Source: an uncultured Oxalobacter sp. (lineage in GTDB: Bacteria; Pseudomonadota; Gammaproteobacteria; Burkholderiales; Burkholderiaceae_D). From it: 64,000 nt of DNA. The stretch lies in assembly GCA_934277985.1 (NCBI GenBank), contig CAKQWF010000007.1, forward strand, positions 1 through 64,000. The letters run 5' to 3'. The position numbers and the translations under genes are program-made. The notes beneath the pieces are model-generated. The model worked only from the letters and a program-made list of their open reading frames with translations, was not told the DNA's origin and searched no databases. Numbering within the stretch: position 1 is the stretch's first letter; each line of letters opens with the position of its first letter. Of the stretch, positions 30,289 to 39,013 are shown piece after piece.

Positions 30289-32445
30289 TCAGGCTGCAAC
30301 GACATTATCGGCCGTTTCGGCAAGTCTTTGCTTGAGCCTGTCATATTCCTGAACCAGATACTGCTCTGCCCACTTCTGGTCCTCGATCGGAACGACACGA
30401 ACGGCACTGTACTTGTATTCCGGTGTCTTGGAATAAGGGTCAAGATGTTCGACAGTCAACTCGTTACATGCGCCGATCCACCATTGGTACGTCATGTAAA
30501 TGGCACCACGATTGACCCGTTCCGTCACCATGGCACGGGTAATAACCTTGCCGCGACGGCCTTCCACCCAGACCAGCTGCTGGTCCTTGATACCCAGTTC
30601 CCTGGCATCGAGCGGATTCATCTGCGCGAAACCCGGTTCATCGGCCAGTGTCGCCAGCGCCGGACAATTACCCGTCATGGAACGACAGGAATAATGCCCG
30701 ACTTCACGAACCGTGGACAGAATCAGCGGGAAATTCTCGTCGATCTGATCGACCGGCGGCCGCCAATCCGCAGCGATAAGCTGTGCCTTGCCATTGGGTG
30801 TCGCGAACTTGTTTCCCTTGTACATCCACAATTCACCCGGATCGTCCAGTGTCCGGCACGGCCATGGCACATAACCGAAGCCCGCCATCTTCTCGTAAGT
30901 CGCACCGTAATACAAAGGACACAACTCACGCATTTCATCCCAGATTTCCTGCGTATTGTTGTACTTCATCGGATAACCCATCGCGGTCGCCATCAGGCTA
31001 TGGATTTCCCAGTCTGGCTTGACATCCCCCTTGGGTTCGATCGCCTTGTAAAAACGCTGGAAACCGCGATCGGCTGCCGAATAAACCCCTTCATGTTCAC
31101 CCCATGACGTTGCGGGGAACACCACATCGGCTTCCGCAACCGACTTGGTCATGAAAATATCCTGTGCGATGAACAAATCCAGTTTGGCATAGGCACGACG
31201 TACAGCCGCCAGATCGGGTTCTGTCTGGAACGGATCCTCGCCGAACAGATAAACCGCCCTGATCTTGCCTTCCTCGATATTGTGACCGACTTCGGTAATG
31301 GGAATCCCTTTCTTGCCCGGCAGTTTTTCCACTCCCCATGCCTTTTCGAACTTGGCCCTGATTTCCGGATCCTCGACAGACTGGTAACCCGGGAACTGTC
31401 CCGGCAATGCCCCCATATCGCAAGATCCCTGAACATTGTTCTGTCCGCGAACCGGACCGACCCCGACATTGGGACGTCCGAGATTGCCGGTAATGACCGC
31501 CATATTGGACAGGCCCATACAAGTTTCCACGCCCTGTCCCCACTGGGTGACACCCATGCCCCACAAGATGACGGAACCCGGAGACGTGGCATACATGCGC
31601 GCGGCTTCCCGTACGACCTTCGGATCCAGACCGGTTATCTTCGCCGTATTTTCCGGCGTGTATTTCGAAACGGTTTCCCACATCGTGTCGAACCCTTCGG
31701 AATATTTTTCGACATATTCCTTCTTGTAAAGGTTCTCCGTGATGATGACGTTGAGCATCGCGTTGACCAGCGCCATGTTCGAGCCGTTTTTCATCTGCAA
31801 ATGCATGTCGGCGATACGTGCCGACTCGATGACCCGTGGATCGCAGACGATGATCTTCGCGCCCTTTTGCTTCGCCTTGATGATACGCCGCGCGACAATC
31901 GGGTGGGAATCGGCCGGGTTATAGCCGAAAATCATGATACATTTCGTATCCTCGATCTCGACGATGGAATTGCTCATGGCGCCACTGCCAAGCGTTTTTT
32001 CCAGCGCGGTGACGGACGGGCCATGGCAAACGCGTGCGCAACAGTCCACATTGTTCGTACCGACAGCGGCACGCGCGAACTTCTGCGCAATATAATTCGC
32101 CTCATTGCCCGGGCCACGTGCACAGCCACTGACGAAAATGGAATCCGGACCGTACTTTTCGCGGATTTCCATCAGTTTCGAACTGGCGAAACGGATCGCT
32201 TCTTCCCAGGATACCGCAGTAAACGGCTCACCCCGTTTGTAACGGACCAGCGGCTGTGTCAGGCGCGGTGTCAGCAAACGGGTATCGTTCAGGAACTCCC
32301 ATCCGTAATATCCTTTCAGACACAGTTCTCCCTGATTCGTGAAGCCGTTGGCGCCTTCCGCCTTGATGATCCTGTTGTTGTCGACCGTAAATTCGATCTT
32401 GCAGCCCGAAGCGCAATACGGGCAAACAACTAATGCTTTTTTCAT
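30289..32445 (-). CDS. fdhF: Formate dehydrogenase catalytic subunit, cysteine form (FdhF-like)
   Basis: Molybdopterin (bis-MGD) and [4Fe-4S] enzyme oxidising formate to CO2. It has 718 residues and is colinear with E. coli FdhF. The N-terminal cluster is VCPYCASGCK...GELCLKGYYGW. The molybdenum ligand is Cys140 in DCCARVCHGPS, where E. coli has selenocysteine. FGYNPADSHPIVARR, RGQNNVQGSCDMGALP, TSWGEHEGVY and REVGHYSCRSMTGNCPAL follow. No Tat signal is present, so it acts in the cytoplasm. hydN lies 45 bp upstream on the same strand. Electron flow would go from FdhF to the HydN-like ferredoxin. Confidence 0.95.
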   Translation of the reverse strand: MKKALVVCPYCASGCKIEFTVDNNRIIKAEGANGFTNQGELCLKGYYGWEFLNDTRLLTPRLTQPLVRYKRGEPFTAVSWEEAIRFASSKLMEIREKYGPDSIFVSGCARGPGNEANYIAQKFARAAVGTNNVDCCARVCHGPSVTALEKTLGSGAMSNSIVEIEDTKCIMIFGYNPADSHPIVARRIIKAKQKGAKIIVCDPRVIESARIADMHLQMKNGSNMALVNAMLNVIITENLYKKEYVEKYSEGFDTMWETVSKYTPENTAKITGLDPKVVREAARMYATSPGSVILWGMGVTQWGQGVETCMGLSNMAVITGNLGRPNVGVGPVRGQNNVQGSCDMGALPGQFPGYQSVEDPEIRAKFEKAWGVEKLPGKKGIPITEVGHNIEEGKIRAVYLFGEDPFQTEPDLAAVRRAYAKLDLFIAQDIFMTKSVAEADVVFPATSWGEHEGVYSAADRGFQRFYKAIEPKGDVKPDWEIHSLMATAMGYPMKYNNTQEIWDEMRELCPLYYGATYEKMAGFGYVPWPCRTLDDPGELWMYKGNKFATPNGKAQLIAADWRPPVDQIDENFPLILSTVREVGHYSCRSMTGNCPALATLADEPGFAQMNPLDARELGIKDQQLVWVEGRRGKVITRAMVTERVNRGAIYMTYQWWIGACNELTVEHLDPYSKTPEYKYSAVRVVPIEDQKWAEQYLVQEYDRLKQRLAETADNVVAA

Positions 32446-32490
32446 GATTTCTCCCGCAAACCTTGCCGATTGCCCAGGACTTACCGCATA

Positions 32491-33033
32491 TCAGCGAAAT
32501 GCATCCGGAGGCAGACTAAAAGCGGATTTCTCACGTTTCTGACTGATCTTTTCATCCATCGTACCGGTATCGATGATATGCAATGCCTTGGTCGGACAGA
32601 CCTTGGCGCATTGCGGGCCTTCCGGAACATCGATACAGAAATCGCACTTGTGGGCGACACGAACCGTCTTGCGTACCGACAACGGCCCCAGTGCTGCCTG
32701 CTTGACCGGACGCGTGACGATCTGCATGGCACCGAAAGGACAGGCCAGCACGCACGACTGGCAACCGATACAACGGTCCTGGATCAGCTGGACGGTATTG
32801 TCGCGGTAAACCAGTGCATTGGTCGGACATACATTGACGCATGGCGCATTTTCGCAATGATGGCACTGGACCGGAGCGGACATGGTCAGTCCCTTGACGA
32901 CTTTCAGCCGCGGATGAAAATTCTCAGGGGTGAGATCGTTTTCAGCCCCGCTGGGATGTGCCAGGACACACGCCACTTCACACGTGCGGCATCCGATACA
33001 TTTGTCTGGTTCTGCAATCACAAACCGGTTCAT
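32491..33033 (-). CDS. hydN: HydN-like 4Fe-4S ferredoxin, formate dehydrogenase electron carrier
   Basis: 180 residues with four [4Fe-4S] motifs in the HydN/HycB pattern: CIGCRTCEVAC, CHHCENAPCVNVCPT, CIGCQSCVLACPFGA, and CDFCIDVPEGPQCAKVCPT. It starts with AGGAG 9 bases upstream. First gene of the hydN-fdhF unit. In enterobacteria HydN is needed for formate dehydrogenase H activity, so a role as FdhF electron acceptor is the natural reading. Confidence 0.93.
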   Translation of the reverse strand: MNRFVIAEPDKCIGCRTCEVACVLAHPSGAENDLTPENFHPRLKVVKGLTMSAPVQCHHCENAPCVNVCPTNALVYRDNTVQLIQDRCIGCQSCVLACPFGAMQIVTRPVKQAALGPLSVRKTVRVAHKCDFCIDVPEGPQCAKVCPTKALHIIDTGTMDEKISQKREKSAFSLPPDAFR

Positions 33034-33353
33034 TCTTCTGTCTCCTGTTTCTCAGGCTATTCTGGAAAGATTCATCAAAAGGCGATGACTCGTATCGCCT
33101 GCTTGCGTTCAGCAAAAAAGAGAATATCCACGATGACAATATATCGGAATTTTCAAAATCGTGCTGCGCGCCTGCATTTTGCCAAACTGCAATTATATTC
33201 GATGCATTTGAATTTCTGTATGGTACCTTTCATATTTGACATGGATTTGGTGTTAATATTGATACCTTACTATCCCGAGCGTTCGCATCAGGAAATTTTG
33301 CGCTGATGTGTGCCGGATGCAAGCAACCCCTTTCTGGCAGACTGACATTAACC
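33034..33353. other. Divergent regulatory region of hydN-fdhF and the Fe-S oxidoreductase gene
   Basis: 320 bp without a convincing gene. A consensus TTGACA at 33236-33241 faces the oxidoreductase gene, but the sequence 17 bp downstream (TTGATA) is a poor -10. No FNR, ArcA or sigma-54 site was recognised. An in-frame ATG at 33306 could extend the downstream protein by 16 residues. Confidence 0.45.
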
Positions 33354-35459
33354 ATGACTACGGAAAACAGTAACGAAACCGCTAAGAAAACCTGTCCCAT
33401 CAACGATATTCTTGAAAACCTGCGTGCACAACTTCATGCCGAAAATCAGCTGCCTGCGAAAATCCGCCCGGCCGTCGCACGCGTTGCGCGTCTTGTGACC
33501 GAGGTCACCCTGGGCAGAGGCAACATCACCGGCATCGACGAGCTGTCCCATGCCGTATCGGAGCTGGCTGCACTCGCACCGGAACTGGCCACCACAATCG
33601 CAGACTCGTTGAAGAACAACCGCACGGAATGGGAAAACCACATCGCAAACAACACCTGTTCTGCCGGCACCTGCTTCCTGCCGCGTTCTGCGCCCTGTCA
33701 GGTCGCCTGTCCCGCACATATCGACATCCCCAGCATGATGGCACTCGTCGGTCATGGCGACTTTTCCCGGTCCCTTGATGTACTGGCGAAGGATACCCCG
33801 CTGCCCGACTCCTGCGGTCTGGTCTGCCCGGCACCGTGCGAATACGAATGTGTACAAAATACCGTCAGCGGACAACCGGTCTTCATCCGTCCGATGAAAC
33901 ATGTCGCCGCTCGGTGCGCCGAAATCAGGCCCGACCTGAAAAAAGCTGCTCCGACAGGCAAGAAAATCGCCATCGTCGGCTGCGGCCCTGCCGGTCTGAC
34001 GGCAGCATACTATCTGGCCCAAAAGGGACATGACGTCGAAATTTTCGACGAACGTGAACATCCGGGCGGCGTCATGCGCTACGGCATTCCGAATTACCGT
34101 CTGCCCGACTACAAGCTGTATGCGGAAATCGACGTCATTCGTGCGCTGGGCGTCAAGATTCATCTGGGTTACACCGTACGTCAGGCACGTGAATTCCAGG
34201 ACAAAGGCTACGACGCCACCCTGCTCGCGACCGGCATGCAGAATTCGAAACGGCTCGGTGTCCCCGGCGATGATCAGGATTTCGTGATCGGCGGCATGGA
34301 CTTCCTGTCAGCCGTCCGTTCCGGCAAGAACCCGCGCGTCGGCCCCCACGTCATCGTTATCGGTGGCGGCAATGCGGCCATCGACGTGGCCATGACCGCC
34401 TTCCGTCAGGGTGCGGAAAAAGTCCAGATGTGGTATCGCCGAAACCGCAAACAAATGCCAGCCAATCCGCATGAAGTGGAACTGGCACTGGCAGAAGGTG
34501 TCGAACTGGTCGAATTCTGGGCTCCGACCCGCATTTTCCCGGACAAGCGCATCGAATTCGAACGTTCCCGCTACGCACCGGACGCGAAGACGACGCCACC
34601 GGTTACGGTAAGAGCAGACCACATTTTTGCCGGCATCGGTCAGGAAGCCGACCTCAGCTGGCTTGACGGAACGAAGATCGAAACCAAATGGGGCAATATC
34701 GTTTGCGATCCGGTCACCCTGCAAACCGGTGAACCAGGCATCTTCGCCGGCGGCGATATCGCCCATGGCGCAAGCACAGTAGTCGCAGCGATCGGTTCCG
34801 GCAAACGTGCCGCCGAATCCATTCATTCATGGCTGATGGGCGTACCCGCCGATTTCGAATCACTGGAACCGCAACGCCGCGATCAGGTCCCGTTTTTGCC
34901 GTCCACACCGCAACAGCGCACGTCGGCCGAACGTGCCCATATTGAGGAAAACGATCCGTCCACCCGTAAATTCTCCCACGAATTCATGCAGAAAGACTGG
35001 GATGAAAAGGTCGCTGCCGTGGAAGCCGAACGATGCCTGCGTTGCGACGTCTGTATCGGTTGCGGTCTGTGCGAACTGGCCTGCATCGAAGTCGGCGCCG
35101 AAGCGCTCAAGATGGTCGAAACCAAAGGCGGACGCATGGTCTTCAAGGATTTCACCACACCTGCCGAAAAATGTATCGGTTGCGGTGCCTGCACATCCGT
35201 ATGCCCGACGGGCGCCATCATCGTCGAAGACCGCGACGGATACCGGGTTACGGAAATCACCGGCACTGTCGTCCGCAAGCAACCGCTTCAGGTATGTTCG
35301 TGCTGCGGCGAAACCTTCTCCGCATCGACTACGCAATACCTGAAAACACGCGACGAACTGGGCAAAAAAGTGCTGGAAGAAAACCTCTGTCCGTCATGTG
35401 CACGGCTCAAATCGGCCAAGTCCATGAAAGACATGCAGTGGATGGCACAGATGTTCTGA
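33354..35459 (+). CDS. AegA/GltD-type FAD and Fe-S oxidoreductase with NuoF-like N-terminus
   Basis: 701 residues from the ATG at 33354. Residues 1-115 resemble the C-terminal domain of NuoF (RGNITGIDELSHAVSELA ... EWENHIANNTCSAGTC) but lack its CxxCxxC cluster. Residues 118-200 form the cysteine-rich GltD N-terminal domain (CQVACPAHIDIPSMM, SCGLVCPAPCEYECVQ). Then come FAD (IAIVGCGPAGLTAAYYLAQKG) and NAD(P) (IVIGGGNAAIDVAMTAFRQG) domains and GIFAGGDIAHGASTVV. The C-terminus has two 4Fe-4S motifs (CIGCGLCELAC, CIGCGACTSVCPTGA) and a further CSCC...CPSC pair. It probably links NAD(P)(H) to the formate dehydrogenase/HydN chain. E. coli AegA and YgfT are the closest characterised relatives I recall. 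Confidence 0.85.
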   Translation: MTTENSNETAKKTCPINDILENLRAQLHAENQLPAKIRPAVARVARLVTEVTLGRGNITGIDELSHAVSELAALAPELATTIADSLKNNRTEWENHIANNTCSAGTCFLPRSAPCQVACPAHIDIPSMMALVGHGDFSRSLDVLAKDTPLPDSCGLVCPAPCEYECVQNTVSGQPVFIRPMKHVAARCAEIRPDLKKAAPTGKKIAIVGCGPAGLTAAYYLAQKGHDVEIFDEREHPGGVMRYGIPNYRLPDYKLYAEIDVIRALGVKIHLGYTVRQAREFQDKGYDATLLATGMQNSKRLGVPGDDQDFVIGGMDFLSAVRSGKNPRVGPHVIVIGGGNAAIDVAMTAFRQGAEKVQMWYRRNRKQMPANPHEVELALAEGVELVEFWAPTRIFPDKRIEFERSRYAPDAKTTPPVTVRADHIFAGIGQEADLSWLDGTKIETKWGNIVCDPVTLQTGEPGIFAGGDIAHGASTVVAAIGSGKRAAESIHSWLMGVPADFESLEPQRRDQVPFLPSTPQQRTSAERAHIEENDPSTRKFSHEFMQKDWDEKVAAVEAERCLRCDVCIGCGLCELACIEVGAEALKMVETKGGRMVFKDFTTPAEKCIGCGACTSVCPTGAIIVEDRDGYRVTEITGTVVRKQPLQVCSCCGETFSASTTQYLKTRDELGKKVLEENLCPSCARLKSAKSMKDMQWMAQMF

Positions 35460-35461
35460 TA

Positions 35462-35491
35462 CAGTGCCTCCTGGACGATCAGGTGGCACTG
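35462..35491. terminator. Hairpin between convergent Fe-S oxidoreductase gene and mobB
   Basis: CAGTGCC(T)CCTG pairs with CAGG(T)GGCACTG, 11 bp with one mismatch. It begins 3 bp after the oxidoreductase stop and covers the last codons of mobB. No T tract follows. Confidence 0.5.
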
Positions 35492-36000
35492 CGATTCAGC
35501 AGCCAGTCGACCACCTGATTTTCCCTGTTCAGATCGAGCCAGAGAACCGGACGAATCAAATCGTCCGGTTTTTGTATATCGGACACCACCACTTCGATAT
35601 ATTTGTTTTCGGGATACATCGGCTTTTTGCCCAAGGACGGACGAAACACCTCGATACGCGGAATCGGCTCGTCACGAAACCCTTCGACCAAAACCAGATC
35701 GGCCGGCTTCATTCTTGAAACCAGTTCTTTCAGTGTCGGTTCGCGCTCTCCCCGCAACTCATGCGCCAGCATATAACGGTAAGGCGACGCCAGCATCACT
35801 TCCGCCGCGCCGGCACCGCGAATCCTCGCACTGTCTTTTCCCGGCGGTTCCAGCTCGACATCGTGATGGCTGCTCTTGATGACATTCACACGCAACCCCA
35901 TCAACGAAAGCAATGGCAGGATTTTTTCCAGTAAAGTGGTTTTCCCGCTGCCTGACCAGCCTGACAAACCGACCAGCGGATAACGCGGCACATATTGTTT
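35479..36000 (-). CDS. mobB: Molybdopterin-guanine dinucleotide biosynthesis protein B
   Basis: P-loop GTPase that assists MobA in forming the MGD cofactor. 173 residues from the GTG at 36000, which has AAGAGG seven bases upstream; an ATG at 36036 would add 12 residues. Walker A is [16 protein letters not shown], followed by [29 protein letters not shown] and [20 protein letters not shown]. It sits next to the formate dehydrogenase genes, its obvious client. mobA is not in the window. Confidence 0.93.
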   Translation of the reverse strand, partial: KQYVPRYPLVGLSGWSGSGKTTLLEKILPLLSLMGLRVNVIKSSHHDVELEPPGKDSARIRGAGAAEVMLASPYRYMLAHELRGEREPTLKELVSRMKPADLVLVEGFRDEPIPRIEVFRPSLGKKPMYPENKYIEVVVSDIQKPDDLIRPVLWLDLNRENQVVDWLLNRSAT

Positions 36001-36056
36001 CACACGATCACCTCTTGTTTGATCTCTCGATACCATACGGACATAACCGATACTTC

Positions 36057-37835
36057 TTATCTGACAACATCAAGATACTGCCAGTCCGACTGCATAATCG
36101 GATGTTTCTTGAACCCCAGTACACGGGGACGCACCAGCCAGTTCCGTGTTCGCGATACATGTACGACCCACGCCGTATCCGCTTCCATCTGACGATTCAT
36201 CATGACATACAGTGCATTGCGTTTTTCACCGGGAGGCAACCTGACAGCCTGACGGTACAAATTATCGAAAGCCTTTGAACGATAACATCCGTAATTGCCT
36301 CGTCCGGCATTCGGACCATAGAGCAACTGCAGGAAATTCTCGCCTTCAGGATAATCGGCATGCCATGCGCCGCCCCACATCATGAGCCGGCATCCGGCCG
36401 CATCTTTCAGATTGTCGGCAAAATTGCCGACCTCGAACTCCGCACGAATCCCGATTTCATCCAGTCCCCTTTTCCAGATTTCCGACACGACACGCGAACT
36501 GGCACTGGCTTCCGTCCGGATTTTCAAGACCAGTGGCGAGCCGTCCGGCATCGTCCGGTAACCATCGGCTTGCCGCCTGTATCCGAAATAATCCAGCAAC
36601 CGGGAAGCCAGTTCCGGTTCATGGGCGATACTGCTTTTGTATGACGGATCATGCCCTGCCACTCCGGGCGGAACAATCATTTCCGCTTTTTTCGCCATCC
36701 CGTTACGCAACAATTCGATTTCAGCCTGCGTGTTGTAAGACATGGCGATCGCCCGCCGCAACGCGATTTTTTCCTTGCTGTATCCCCCCGTGACAGGGTC
36801 TTCCATATTGAAAAGGGTATAAGTGATTTCCGGCTCGACCATCGCATATTGCCGGATACCCTGATCGACGAACTCCTGCTTCAAACGTCCGTTTTCCAGC
36901 GCGACCGGAGCCGCCAGTTGCGGCAATTTGTCGAAATCGATCCGTCCTTCCATAAAAGAAAGCCAGCGAGACTGCTCTTCCTCGATAATGGCGATTTCCA
37001 CACGACCGATCTGCGGCATCTGTTTGCCTTTCATTTCCCTGACCAGCCGTTCATCCCATGCATCGTCACCAAGCTGGAAATCCCATACGAACCCGCGGTA
37101 ATAGGGATTGGCTTCCAGCACAATCTTGCTGCGTGGCACATATTCCTTCAGCATATACGGCCCTGTACCGACCGGATGGAACGCGACACGCTCTCCATAC
37201 GCTTCGACAACCTCACGCGAAACTGCAGCCAGTGCGCCATAAGCCAGTACATACAGAAAATTGGCATCCGGCGCATTGAGCCGGATACGCAAGGTATAAC
37301 GATCCGGCGCCTGCAATCCGGAAACCGGCTCGTCATAATCGAATCTTCCCATCCGCACAGCCTTTTCAGTCAGCGCATCCAGACCGGCGATCTTTCCCCG
37401 GATAAACCCGGCCGATGGCGAACGGTTGGCCGGATCGGCCAGTCGCTTGATGGCATAGATATAATCGTTTGCTGTCAATTCACGCTGCCTGCCGCCGAAA
37501 ACCGGATCGGGCGCGAAATAAATATGCTTTTTCAGCCGGAACACGTATGTTTTTCCGTCCGGACTGATTTCAGGCATGGTTTCTGCCGTATTGGGCACCA
37601 GCTTTGCGGGTCTTGCCAGATAATCGTAGGTCAACAACGTTTCGAAAATGGCATCGGCCACCCAACCGGAATAGTAATTTTGCGTCCGCACCATATCAAA
37701 TCCGTCATCGGCCGCCTCGAACACACTGTGAATCACCTTGTCCGGATCGGCCGCGAACGCATGGCCCGCAGTCAGCATGACATATGTCGACAACAGGAAA
37801 ACCGCAACCAGCTTTCCGATGGCCGCCGATAACAT
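36057..37835 (-). CDS. ABC transporter substrate-binding protein (peptide/nickel family 5)
   Basis: 592 residues from the ATG preceded by GAGGAAA; in-frame ATGs at 37862 and 37859 are alternatives. Signal peptide [26 protein letters not shown]. The mature part matches SBP family 5: [57 protein letters not shown], and [35 protein letters not shown]. The likely ligand is an oligopeptide or similar. No permease or ATPase is adjacent, so it is an orphan receptor here or works with a distant transporter. Confidence 0.85.
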   Translation of the reverse strand: MLSAAIGKLVAVFLLSTYVMLTAGHAFAADPDKVIHSVFEAADDGFDMVRTQNYYSGWVADAIFETLLTYDYLARPAKLVPNTAETMPEISPDGKTYVFRLKKHIYFAPDPVFGGRQRELTANDYIYAIKRLADPANRSPSAGFIRGKIAGLDALTEKAVRMGRFDYDEPVSGLQAPDRYTLRIRLNAPDANFLYVLAYGALAAVSREVVEAYGERVAFHPVGTGPYMLKEYVPRSKIVLEANPYYRGFVWDFQLGDDAWDERLVREMKGKQMPQIGRVEIAIIEEEQSRWLSFMEGRIDFDKLPQLAAPVALENGRLKQEFVDQGIRQYAMVEPEITYTLFNMEDPVTGGYSKEKIALRRAIAMSYNTQAEIELLRNGMAKKAEMIVPPGVAGHDPSYKSSIAHEPELASRLLDYFGYRRQADGYRTMPDGSPLVLKIRTEASASSRVVSEIWKRGLDEIGIRAEFEVGNFADNLKDAAGCRLMMWGGAWHADYPEGENFLQLLYGPNAGRGNYGCYRSKAFDNLYRQAVRLPPGEKRNALYVMMNRQMEADTAWVVHVSRTRNWLVRPRVLGFKKHPIMQSDWQYLDVVR

Positions 37836-37987
37836 GCTGTCATTTCCTCGCTTCGTCATCATATCGTTCCGTTTCATGCCGATACAAAACCACCATCCCG
37901 CACCGGTTTGGCAACCCGCACGAATCTGGCAAATCATTTATTTTAGGCATTATAATTTTATGTTTACGCTAACCTCCGAAAATATTG

Positions 37988-38944
37988 ATGCAGGTCTTTC
38001 GCGGATTCACGGACAATTTACCACAGGGGCCACGTGCGCTGGCGATCGGTAATTTCGACGGCGTGCACCGTGGACACAAAGTGTTGCTCGCCCGATTGCG
38101 GCAAGCGGCAGACCGTCTTGGTCTGCCTGCCGCCGTCCTGACATTCAATCCGCATCCGAGACAATATTTCGCACTGAAAACCGGGAAAATGGCCGATGCA
38201 CCGGCGACCATTACCCCGTTGCGCGAAAAAATCCATGCGTTATCGCAGTGCCATCTCGACGAAGTCATCATCGCCCGTTTCAACCAGACGATCGCCAGCC
38301 TGGGCGCCGAGGACTTCATCAAAAAAATCCTTGTCGACACTCTGCATGTCGAATGGCTGATGGTCGGCGAAGCCTTCCGCTTTGGGAAAGGCAGGACAGG
38401 AACGACAGACGACCTTGAAAAAGCAGGCCACCGATACGGATTCCATACAGAAATCCTGCCCGCCGTCACCGACATGAACGGCCGCATTTCTTCATCCGCC
38501 ATTCGTCTCGCGCTGGAACAGGGCGATTTCGAAACCGTCGCGACACTTCTCGGGCGCCCCTACACCATCTCGGGCCATATCGTACATGGCGACAAGATCG
38601 GACGCGGACTGGGCTTTCCGACGGCCAATATTCCGATTCGCCATTACAATCCGATATTGTCCGGCGTTTTCATCACCCGTGTACACGGCCTTGCCGACAA
38701 GCCTCTGCCCTCGGTATCCATGATAGGGACCCGCCCGACCATCGAAAGTGACCGTCATATCATGCTGGAAACCCATATTCTGGATTTCCACCGTAATTGT
38801 TACAGTTCGCTCATCGAAGTCGAATTTTTGAAAAAATTGCGGGATAATCAAAAATTTCCGGATCTTGGTGCATTGACCGCCGCCATCGGGAAAGACGTGG
38901 CCGCCGCCAGATCGTATTTTGAAAAAACACTGAGCAAAAGTTAA
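37988..38944 (+). CDS. ribF: Bifunctional riboflavin kinase / FAD synthetase
   Basis: Makes FMN and FAD. 318 residues from the ATG at 37988; a TTG directly before it is ignored. The N-terminal nucleotidyltransferase domain has LAIGNFDGVHRGHKVLL and LTFNPHPRQYFALK. The C-terminal flavokinase domain has GHIVHGDKIGRGLGFPTANI and TRPTIESDRHIMLETHIL. It heads the ribF-ileS-lspA cluster typical of Proteobacteria. Confidence 0.96.
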   Translation: MQVFRGFTDNLPQGPRALAIGNFDGVHRGHKVLLARLRQAADRLGLPAAVLTFNPHPRQYFALKTGKMADAPATITPLREKIHALSQCHLDEVIIARFNQTIASLGAEDFIKKILVDTLHVEWLMVGEAFRFGKGRTGTTDDLEKAGHRYGFHTEILPAVTDMNGRISSSAIRLALEQGDFETVATLLGRPYTISGHIVHGDKIGRGLGFPTANIPIRHYNPILSGVFITRVHGLADKPLPSVSMIGTRPTIESDRHIMLETHILDFHRNCYSSLIEVEFLKKLRDNQKFPDLGALTAAIGKDVAAARSYFEKTLSKS

Positions 38945-39013
38945 CTGAATAGCGGACAGAAACGGTAAAATCAGTCGCCAAGTCCGTTGCAACCCATATC
39001 AAGCGTGATAAAC

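Noticed and set aside
30289-32445. Selenocysteine UGA in fdhF
   Set aside because: The position equivalent to Sec140 is a Cys codon, and the frame has no internal stop.
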